Assembly: GCA_029940345.1 (NCBI GenBank)
Contig: JAOZRC010000393.1
Location: 1 to 5,647, forward strand
Length of the DNA stretch: 5,647 bases
From: Desulfobacterales bacterium
GTDB taxonomy: Bacteria; Desulfobacterota; Desulfobacteria; Desulfobacterales; JAUCGF01
Reading direction: 5' to 3'
Shown piece after piece: positions 1-5,233 of this stretch (position 1 is the stretch's first letter; each line of letters opens with the position of its first letter). Under the pieces are notes generated by a model. That model made no database searches. It was not told where the DNA came from and worked only from the letters and a program-made list of their open reading frames with translations. Both the position numbers and the translations under genes were made by a program.

Positions 1-75
1 CTGAAAAGGGCTTCGCTGAAACTCTCTTTCACTTCCTGGTTGGGAAAACCAAGCTCAACGAAACGTCTGCTCAAA
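1..75 (-). pseudogene. Fragment resembling AAA-ATPase/PD-(D/E)XK (DUF1703-type) protein
   Basis: Read on the minus strand towards the left edge, this stretch encodes RRFVELGFPNQEVKESFSEA. It matches my memory of the conserved segment in the middle to C-terminal part of the large 'predicted AAA-ATPase / DUF1703 PD-(D/E)XK nuclease' family, where FPN-x-EV-x-x-SF starts the nuclease-like half. The upstream codons (MSSFIYLLCHITIHKPL) do not look like that family and a stop lies a little further up. The roughly 300 preceding residues expected are therefore missing. I read it as a 5'-truncated relic, possibly continuing beyond the window. The match is short and from memory, so it could also be an unrelated small gene. 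Confidence 0.4.
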
Positions 76-107
76 GGTTTATGAATTGTAATGTGACATA
101 ATAAATA

Positions 108-139
108 AATGAAGGATGACATTTGGGACACCCTTCATT
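108..139 (-). terminator. Probable terminator of the three-gene operon
   Basis: Arms AATGAAGG (108-115) and CCTTCATT (132-139) are exact complements, and the stem extends inward by about three weaker pairs. On the minus strand the hairpin is followed by a T-rich run (TTTATTTATTATG, 107-95). It lies about 70 bp beyond the stop of the sulfatase-like gene, in the orientation expected for intrinsic termination. The stem is not GC-rich and the loop is large, so efficiency is uncertain. Confidence 0.45.
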
Positions 140-210
140 AATAGTGTTTTGCAGACTTTTTGTGAAACCATTAAGATTGATTAGGCGACGGAATACATCT
201 GGTTAAGTAT

Positions 211-2505
211 TTATTGATGAAATGGGAGCCAACGCTTAAGAGGTTTTCCGTCGCGAACAACAATATAAGCTTCACCATCATCAATATGACGATAGGATTC
301 ATCATCAACTTTTGTCTGAAGAATTGAATCATTTTCACACAATACAGAAAAAATATAACGGAAAAGATTTACATGACTGATAACGCCGAGCGGTGCTTCA
401 GCGTTTTGAGGGGGCTTAATCGCAAGGAATGTGCCAAACAAGTCTTGGGCGACAACTTCTTCCTGAAAACCTCGTTTCTTGAGCAACATGTGTATATCAT
501 TTCCGCCGTGATCCACTCTTCTATAGCGTGTAGCACCATGATCGCTGATTAATATGATAAAAGCTTCTGAATCTTGTTCCAATATTAAATCAACAAGTTT
601 CAAAAAAACAGTATCAGCTTTCTTTACATTTTTAATATACCACTCCTTTGAACCCATTGCATTCCATAACGCTCCATGGTGACCAGGAAGAGTGAGTTTT
701 ATAAAAGTGAAATAGGGGGTTGTGCTGTCCGAGGCTATAATGATTCGATTTTGCATTTTCTTTTGGAAATTTTTTTCCACAATATAGCCCCCTTTATTCC
801 CTTGATAAGTATTAAGCAGAGCTCTGAAAAAATCATCTAGTAATATTAGCTGAGATATTCCAAATATTTCAAATACTTTAAAAGGTTTTCTTGGAGGAGA
901 TGCATAAGATAGAGCTTCACTTGGAAAGAAAAGATAGTTATCTTTATGAATATATTGATTTTTATATCCATTATTACTGAAAACAGTCAATACCGGATTA
1001 AATTTCACACCTCCAATTATATTTCTGTATTCAGAATGACCTAGGGAGCCACCGGCTAAATTGTAATAGTGATGCTTAAGAGTGAACATAGATAACAAAG
1101 AACTCATTGTATAGGAATAGTTAGAATATGCGTTATTGAATATTGTAAATCCTCTTCTTGCTAATTCTTTTTCTGTTTCTTGGTTGTCAAAATTGTATAT
1201 GCTTTTCATTGCTTTATTGTTATGGTACGATTCGAGAACAATAAGATATACATTCGGTTTTTTCTGAAATCGAATGTTATCATAAAAATTCTTGTCTTTC
1301 GAATATATAGCTCGAAATTCACGAATACGGATCGTTGATGTGTAATATGAATATATCCACTGAGTAGCCGAAAATGATACTAAAAAAATCAAAAATAGAT
1401 TTAGAGGTTTTGGTCCTAACTTATACACTGCAAACAATATGACTACAATTAGTGCGCTAAGAATTAATACCAAATTGACTTCTTTTGGAATTAGTGTTGT
1501 ATAACTCTTCTGAAACAAAAAGAAAATCATAGCACTGGAGAATAACGCAAAAAATAAATCCTTATCTTTTCCAGAATGTTTGAGCTTGAACCAGTTTTTT
1601 ACAGCTTCCCCCAACATTATGCAACAGATCAGTACCACAAGTAGATGAATTGTAAATTTAGGTGTATTGAAGACTACTTTCTGATACCCTCTTTTAGTAG
1701 CATACAAGTCAAATTTTTCAGATTTTCCATTGTATATAACCTCAACAACTCCAGACCAAGGATGCTTTAAAAAATATATTTCATTAATAGTTCTTAACCT
1801 ACCGCGCCAAAAAAGTCTTGCTGTTGCCGGCTGATTTTTATAAGATACCAGGCTGCTTTTACGCCGTTCCCATGAGTCGTCATAAGCGAAATCAGATATA
1901 TCAGTATGATTGCCCCGCTCCAGCACCCAGACTTCGCTGGCTTTGGCATCTTTATTTTTTTGGCCAGTGGCGATAATATCAATTGTTTGAGTCTCGGATG
2001 GAAGCAGAACCACGAATAAACAGCCGCTAATGATGCAAAATATTAGCCAAGAAATCATAACTTTTTTTGGGTATAGTGCTATACGAAACCGATTTAAGTA
2101 GTTTGGCATCCAAAAAATCAGATAAAATACTATAAATGATAAAACGCCCATCGCTAATAGTTGATATAATCGAGATATAAAGCATAGCTTGAGAAAATAA
2201 ATTAGAACGAAAGAAACTAATACTGCTTTCAATAAACTTAAAACAAACTCATAAAACAAAAGAAAATGCTCAATCAGTGTGGACGAATTTTGCTTTAAAA
2301 GGGCTTTTCTTAGGATAATAAGTATGGCGTAGCAAATCACTCCTGATGAGAGAGCAAAAAGTGGCGTAAGAATTATCAGTAATGCCAACTGGGTTTTTGT
2401 ATACGAAAACCAGTTGTTGCTGGCAAAAAACAGAGCAGGATAAAGCCCCGCTAAGACCAATTGTAAAAAGGAATTATTCAATAGGGGCCATCGAGCAGCA
2501 GTCAT
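211..2505 (-). CDS. Membrane-anchored sulfatase/phosphoglycerol-transferase-type protein
   Basis: This 764-residue protein is the last gene of the operon. Hydrophobic segments are near residues 12-29, 39-65, 81-108, 113-133 and 148-170. A polar, strand-rich stretch (about 171-283) follows, probably on the outer face. More membrane segments lie near 284-301, 317-333, 343-362 and 368-386. From about 416 to 715 comes an alkaline-phosphatase-superfamily (sulfatase-type) domain. It shows NVYLIVLESY (E425, a metal ligand), SYTMSSL with T466 as the likely nucleophile, PGHHG (H609/H610) and ISDHGA (D655-H656, metal ligands). Family knowledge: proteins of this build (LtaS, OpgB, EptA types) transfer phosphoglycerol or phosphoethanolamine to lipids or glycans outside the membrane, while others are true sulfatases. 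No residue seen here decides between them. The ATG overlaps the methyltransferase stop (ATGA), with GAGGTG 5 nt upstream. The catalytic half is AT-rich, while residues about 156-235 are clearly richer in GC. Confidence 0.88.
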   Translation of the reverse strand: MTAARWPLLNNSFLQLVLAGLYPALFFASNNWFSYTKTQLALLIILTPLFALSSGVICYAILIILRKALLKQNSSTLIEHFLLFYEFVLSLLKAVLVSFVLIYFLKLCFISRLYQLLAMGVLSFIVFYLIFWMPNYLNRFRIALYPKKVMISWLIFCIISGCLFVVLLPSETQTIDIIATGQKNKDAKASEVWVLERGNHTDISDFAYDDSWERRKSSLVSYKNQPATARLFWRGRLRTINEIYFLKHPWSGVVEVIYNGKSEKFDLYATKRGYQKVVFNTPKFTIHLLVVLICCIMLGEAVKNWFKLKHSGKDKDLFFALFSSAMIFFLFQKSYTTLIPKEVNLVLILSALIVVILFAVYKLGPKPLNLFLIFLVSFSATQWIYSYYTSTIRIREFRAIYSKDKNFYDNIRFQKKPNVYLIVLESYHNNKAMKSIYNFDNQETEKELARRGFTIFNNAYSNYSYTMSSLLSMFTLKHHYYNLAGGSLGHSEYRNIIGGVKFNPVLTVFSNNGYKNQYIHKDNYLFFPSEALSYASPPRKPFKVFEIFGISQLILLDDFFRALLNTYQGNKGGYIVEKNFQKKMQNRIIIASDSTTPYFTFIKLTLPGHHGALWNAMGSKEWYIKNVKKADTVFLKLVDLILEQDSEAFIILISDHGATRYRRVDHGGNDIHMLLKKRGFQEEVVAQDLFGTFLAIKPPQNAEAPLGVISHVNLFRYIFSVLCENDSILQTKVDDESYRHIDDGEAYIVVRDGKPLKRWLPFHQ

Positions 2506-3896
2506 CTTGTCACCTCTAATTGGTTTTTCATCAAATATAATACCCTTTCACAATCATGGATGGCCTGCTGACGGACTATTTTGAAATATCGTGAAAAATG
2601 TTCCTCAAAATGATCTTGGGTATAATCTTTAAAAATATCTTTTCGACTGGCAAGAAGCCGCCGAACTTGAGAATCGTGTTTTGGTATAAATTCAATAAGC
2701 AGCCACTGCCCCAGATTCGCAAAATACCTAGCAAGATAGTTGAATGGCAGGTTGTCAGATATGGCAAGGTGATGAATTATGGCCAAAGCCATCAAAAGAT
2801 CGGCAGGTCCTCTGTCTGTCAGCGACTCCCTTTCCTTTGAAGCAAACCCCAAACCCGGGCTGGGATTGGTAAAATCCATTACCAAGGGAAGCAATAAGGT
2901 TTCTTTTTCCTTACGGCAATGAAGATAATTTTTTTCCACAGCAACAGGGTCTATGTCAAAACTTACCACTTGCGCACCTTGTTCCACCCCCAATCGACTC
3001 ATGGCCCCTATATTGCCTCCTAAATCCCAGACATGTTTGGGTGCCGCATCTCGTAGCATATCACAGATAATTGCTCGTTTGGAAGCCATGGCCGAATCAC
3101 TGTAGTTTGTATCTGAATAATAATTTCCCCATTCGGTTCCCGAAGGATGCCACAAAAGCCTTTGTACAGTCTTACGCAGGGATTTGGCAATGGCTGTCAT
3201 CTCCTGTACACTGAGCTTTTTAAGGTTATGCGTCCGCTCCCCTTGATGAGCAAATTTTATCTGATTTTTGGCATGCATGTGCAGATGCATCAAAAGGCCA
3301 AGGTTCAACTTGCTTTTAAAGGGAAGTAGCGAGGCCGCAAGGTCCAATGGAACACCGTCCAAATACACTCGATACAACTGGCTTAATCGGGCATCGACCA
3401 AAGCCATAAGAGCAAGAGGTGCTAAAAAATGGCGGCAAAATTGGCCATAGGCTGGCCAAACATTGAACCTATCCGCTAAATCAAAAGAGAGATGATCAAT
3501 AAGGACTGGCTGTCCTTGCCAGAACTGTATATTATAAATACTGGCATCTTTTAGCAACATTCCCCGCTGCAACCCTGCCAAGTGAAGGTCCAAAGTCAAC
3601 AATGCAGCGTCTTTGATTTGGCTGAAAGACCATTCATAAGGGAAAGAAACAAATGGAATCAGAGTCGGTATAATGACCTTGTATGCCTCTGGAGACAGGG
3701 GACGCACCTGTTGAACTTCTTTGAAAGGAAGTAACCAGTGCTTCTTTATGGCTTCTTCAAACAAACCAGATGATTCCGCCTGTTCATACGCTCTCGCATA
3801 ACAACGATTTACCTGACGGTAAATTCGGCCATTGGTTTGAAAAATAAATCCAGAAGGATCACGAAAAGAGCCAAAAACTCGTTTTGTTTCACTCAT
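2502..3896 (-). CDS. Kinase-like domain fused to SAM-dependent methyltransferase
   Basis: This 464-residue soluble protein has two parts. Residues about 10-215 look like a degenerate protein-kinase-like fold. LLKDASIYNIQF (114-125) mirrors the kinase catalytic loop D-x4-N (D117, N122), and VLIDHLSFD (131-139) sits where the DFG segment would be (D134). No clear glycine loop or invariant Lys-Glu pair is visible. Residues about 250-450 are a class I methyltransferase: motif I VWDLGGNIGAMS (289-300), the acidic strand-2 end FDIDPVAV (313-320), then NPSPG (344-348) and ADLLMALAIIHHLA (366-379). The layout recalls proteins annotated as NoeA-like methyltransferases of rhizobia, where NoeA takes part in Nod-factor-related host specificity; I cannot show orthology. 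The methyl acceptor is unknown. The gene is the middle one of the operon, overlapping the upstream gene by 8 bp and the downstream one by 4 bp. GC content is visibly higher than in the sulfatase-like gene (31/60 in 2941-3000 against 16/60 in 901-960). Confidence 0.88.
   Translation of the reverse strand: MSETKRVFGSFRDPSGFIFQTNGRIYRQVNRCYARAYEQAESSGLFEEAIKKHWLLPFKEVQQVRPLSPEAYKVIIPTLIPFVSFPYEWSFSQIKDAALLTLDLHLAGLQRGMLLKDASIYNIQFWQGQPVLIDHLSFDLADRFNVWPAYGQFCRHFLAPLALMALVDARLSQLYRVYLDGVPLDLAASLLPFKSKLNLGLLMHLHMHAKNQIKFAHQGERTHNLKKLSVQEMTAIAKSLRKTVQRLLWHPSGTEWGNYYSDTNYSDSAMASKRAIICDMLRDAAPKHVWDLGGNIGAMSRLGVEQGAQVVSFDIDPVAVEKNYLHCRKEKETLLLPLVMDFTNPSPGLGFASKERESLTDRGPADLLMALAIIHHLAISDNLPFNYLARYFANLGQWLLIEFIPKHDSQVRRLLASRKDIFKDYTQDHFEEHFSRYFKIVRQQAIHDCERVLYLMKNQLEVTR
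2511..2516 (-). promoter_or_regulatory. Ribosome binding site of the sulfatase-like gene
   Basis: GAGGTG on the minus strand ends 5 nt before the ATG at 2505. It lies inside the last codons of the methyltransferase gene. With the ATGA stop/start overlap, it supports this start and translational coupling. Confidence 0.7.
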
Positions 3897-4098
3897 CCTT
3901 ATTTTCCTTCTTAAATTTATTGATAAAAAATTCTTTGATGTTGCTCCAAAATGATCTGATTCCTACAAATAAAGTTAGTATAGAAGCAAGCGTAATTTGT
4001 AATAAAAAACTGCCAGTACCCGGATCTAGATATGCATACGCCTCTTTTATTGGCACAAACAGAACAACAAAGACCGTAATTACAATTGACATGACCAT
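3889..4098 (-). CDS. Small exported membrane protein with YLDPGTGS motif
   Basis: The protein has 69 residues from the ATG at 4098. That start is chosen over an in-frame TTG at 4134 because AAGGAG lies exactly 7 nt before it. Residues 1-22 form a signal-peptide-like stretch (MVMSIVITVFVVLFVPIKEAYA) ending in an AxA-type site. After it comes YLDPGTGSFLLQ, then a second hydrophobic helix (about 32-45) and a strongly basic, acid-capped tail (FFINKFKKENKDE). I recognise the AYLDPGTGS-LLQ signature as recurring in short, uncharacterised bacterial proteins, often next to envelope genes. No function is known to me. If the signal is cleaved, the mature protein would start at the tyrosine of YLDPGTGS, with that motif outside the cell membrane and the basic tail inside. 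It is the first gene of the operon and overlaps the methyltransferase gene by 8 bp (GGATGAGTGA), implying coupled translation. Confidence 0.8.
   Translation of the reverse strand: MVMSIVITVFVVLFVPIKEAYAYLDPGTGSFLLQITLASILTLFVGIRSFWSNIKEFFINKFKKENKDE
3906..3912 (-). promoter_or_regulatory. Ribosome binding site of the methyltransferase gene
   Basis: AAGAAGG on the minus strand ends 9 nt before the ATG at 3896, within the coding end of the preceding small gene. It supports this start. A second AAGG abuts the ATG and is too close to serve. Confidence 0.5.
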
Positions 4099-4128
4099 AT
4101 TATATCTCCTTATTTCTTTGAGAGTCAA
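4099..4128 (-). promoter_or_regulatory. Sigma70-like promoter touching the first start codon
   Basis: On the minus strand TTGACT (4128-4123) is separated by 18 nt from TATAAT (4104-4099), a near-consensus pair. The -10 box ends directly at the ATG at 4098, so a transcript started about 7 nt downstream would begin near the in-frame ATG at 4092 and be leaderless. The same 18-nt spacer carries the ribosome binding site used by transcripts from further upstream. Confidence 0.5.
4106..4111 (-). promoter_or_regulatory. Strong ribosome binding site of the small exported protein
   Basis: AAGGAG on the minus strand lies 7 nt before the ATG at 4098. This ideal spacing fixes the start of the 69-residue protein. 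It sits between the -35 and -10 boxes of the promoter described at 4099-4128, so it only works on transcripts that begin further upstream. Confidence 0.75.
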
Positions 4129-4171
4129 AACCAATAACCTAACAATGCCATTAGAACGAAAAGGTTTTCAT
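4125..4171 (-). other. Possible tiny leader reading frames upstream of the operon
   Basis: On the minus strand GGAGG (4182-4178) stands 6 nt before an ATG at 4171 that opens a 6-codon frame, MKTFSF, ending TAA at 4151. That stop overlaps a second ATG (TAATG) opening MALLGYWF, which ends TGA at 4125. The good ribosome site suggests that something may be translated here, either a leader peptide or the remnant of a frameshifted gene. Frames this short often arise by chance. Confidence 0.2.
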
Positions 4172-4388
4172 TTAAGTCCTCCCAATGGGTTATAAATACA
4201 CAGAATCAGCTAGCCTGTGTTTTCGGTCTGCTGCTTGACATAAAAATGTAAGGGTAGTGGTGCATTTAGATGATGATGCAGTGAACTATTTATTCTCGTA
4301 CACATACGTAGGAATATGCGTCAATGCCAGTTATACAGATTCCAACATAGAAAAGGGAAAATAGAGTATCATCATCTCAATGTAAGCA

Positions 4389-4643
4389 TCAGTTTAAGTG
4401 GAAGCAGATTATGAAAAAGCATTCTTCCCCTTTTCTGGGGTGGCTGACGTATCTCCATATCAGCCACACCCATATATCCTTAATAATATAAGCTATTCCC
4501 ATGAACAGCAGCCTCACTGCCGGATTCCAGGAAGTCGTCTGGATCCGGCAGTGATTTTTAAGCCGGTAGCCAGTTTCAATCCCGAAGCGTTTTCTGTAAG
4601 TCTTGTGAATTCCTCTCAGACTGATCGGAGGCCTTTTTGTCAA
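4389..4643 (-). pseudogene. C-terminal remnant of an IS4-type DDE transposase
   Basis: About 84 codons remain. YRKRFGIETGYRLKNHCR closely resembles the C-terminal catalytic region of IS4-superfamily transposases, in which Y-x2-R-x3-E supplies the third acidic residue (the E of FGIET). It is followed by the family-like TTSWNPAVRLLFMGIAYIIKDIWVWL hydrophobic tail, ending in a charged tail and a stop at 4389. The N-terminal part with the first two catalytic aspartates is absent: upstream of the TTG-like beginning the sequence turns AT-rich and non-coding. An intact transposase of this type would have several hundred residues, so it is a dead relic. No terminal inverted repeats or target duplication were found. 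Confidence 0.75.
4515..4553. repeat. Near-perfect hairpin inside the transposase remnant
   Basis: CACTGCCGGATTCCAG (4515-4530) is complementary to CTGGATCCGGCAGTG (4539-4553) except for one bulged T, with an 8-nt loop. On the plus strand it is followed by ATTTTTA, so it would look like a terminator in that direction. It falls within codons for HCRIQTTSWNPAVR of the transposase relic. Confidence 0.6.
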
Positions 4644-4755
4644 TTTCTATAATTTAAACTCGACTTTGGTAGATTTTTCCTAACATATTGATATTATTAC
4701 ATAGATTAAAAATTTTCCATACACTTTTTTACAACTTACCGCAAGCAGTAATCGA

Positions 4756-4774
4756 CCTCCCGCATAGCGGGAGG
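4756..4774. repeat. Compact GC-rich hairpin
   Basis: CCTCCCGC (4756-4763) and GCGGGAGG (4767-4774) are perfect complements around a 3-nt loop (ATA), followed by CTTTA. A weaker hairpin follows directly (GGCTT, TAGG, AAGCC; 4773-4786). Such tight hairpins occur in REP-type repeats and near ends of IS200/IS605-like elements. The weak T-run makes a terminator less likely. Confidence 0.55.
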
Positions 4775-4787
4775 CTTTAGGAAGCCC

Positions 4788-4936
4788 CCGGAGGCATGCG
4801 CGTCAAGCTAAGACCATAACCATCTGTTTTTATTGGATACAGTAAGTGGCCTACCATAACAGACGAAGATTGAAAACCTTACCAAATAAGGGTTTCTAAA
4901 ATCAGTTTGGCCCTTAGCTTGACGCGTATGCCCCGG
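4788..4936. repeat. Inverted repeat doublet, REPIN- or MITE-like
   Basis: GGCATGCGCGTCAAGCTAAG (4793-4812) recurs in inverted orientation at 4913-4932 with one mismatch in 20. The similarity extends outward by a few more bases (CCGG) with one indel. The arms enclose about 100 bp with no reading frame. Next to the right arm, TATGCCCC (4927-4934) pairs with GGGGCATA (4941-4948). Two repeat units facing each other, each with adjoining GC-rich self-complementary sequence, are typical of REP doublets or small non-autonomous elements. No transposase that might move it is recognisable here. Confidence 0.55.
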
Positions 4937-4948
4937 AGGGGGGGCATA
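4927..4948. repeat. Perfect 8-bp hairpin at the right arm of the doublet
   Basis: TATGCCCC and GGGGCATA pair exactly around GGAGGG. The right arm contains a run of seven G. No T-run follows on either strand, so it is not a standard terminator and is better seen as part of the repeat unit. Confidence 0.55.
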
Positions 4949-5188
4949 AAAACATCGGCCTGACTTTTTTGTCCGCCTGTATCGTACAGAAGCATCAGAT
5001 ACTCATGACAGCAAACCGGCCGGTAAAGACTGGAATCATACTCACGCTCTATTGGAAGAAAGGTGCGATCGACATTTTTTCTCCAATAAAGCCAGATCAT
5101 ATACCCGTTCTTTCGACAGAAAATCCGACTGACTCATCGTGCACGAGTCAAGGCTGTTTCAGGCCTGCGGAAAGAATCACGCTGGATC

Positions 5189-5226
5189 GGCGGAGCCTTT
5201 CAGGGTCGCTCCGCCAGAGGCGGAGG
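5189..5226 (+). repeat. Three-segment alternative hairpin with T-rich tail
   Basis: GGCGGAGC (5189-5196) is the exact complement of GCTCCGCC (5208-5215), which can instead pair over 7 bp with GGCGGAG (5219-5225) around a 3-nt loop. The second pairing is followed by GTTTTATTT, so on the plus strand it looks like an intrinsic terminator with a competing anti-terminator arm. No plus-strand gene is seen on either side, so it may equally be the end of a mobile or repetitive element. It sits exactly where the epimerase pseudogene loses its 3' part. Confidence 0.45.
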
Positions 5227-5233
5227 TTTTATT

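Larger units (their letters stand above)
4652..5233. other. Intergenic stretch without a convincing gene
   Basis: Positions 4652-4750 are AT-rich with no recognisable feature. From 4754 on the stretch holds the compact hairpins and the inverted-repeat doublet listed separately. An open minus-strand frame around 4879-5130 matches nothing I recognise and runs into the repeat, so I do not call it a gene. No tRNA, rRNA or CRISPR-like pattern is visible. Confidence 0.6.

Noticed and set aside
4098..4134. Longer start (TTG at 4134) for the small exported protein
   Set aside because: It has no ribosome site, and it would place a charged stretch before the signal peptide. AAGGAG 7 nt before the ATG at 4098 settles the start.
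3884..4195. Plus-strand 103-codon frame opposite the small exported protein
   Set aside because: It is a shadow of the minus-strand gene, which has a signal peptide, a recognised motif and a fixed ribosome site.
4235..4240. TTGACA on the plus strand as a -35 box
   Set aside because: No acceptable -10 sequence lies 16-18 nt downstream and no plus-strand gene follows.
4879..5130. Open minus-strand frame of about 80 codons (YDSSLYRPVCCHEYLMLLYD region) that might be a protein remnant
   Set aside because: It has no family I recognise and no ribosome site at its ATG, and its C-terminal third is translated from the inverted repeat. I treat it as chance or unidentifiable debris.
5138..5156. Palindrome-like GACTC...GAGTC with central GTGCAC as an operator
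   Set aside because: The arms are only 5 bp, the alignment needs a bulge, and no promoter is next to it.
4754..5230. CRISPR array or tandem repeat cluster
   Set aside because: The repeats are inverted pairs and single hairpins with irregular spacing. No regular repeat-spacer pattern exists.
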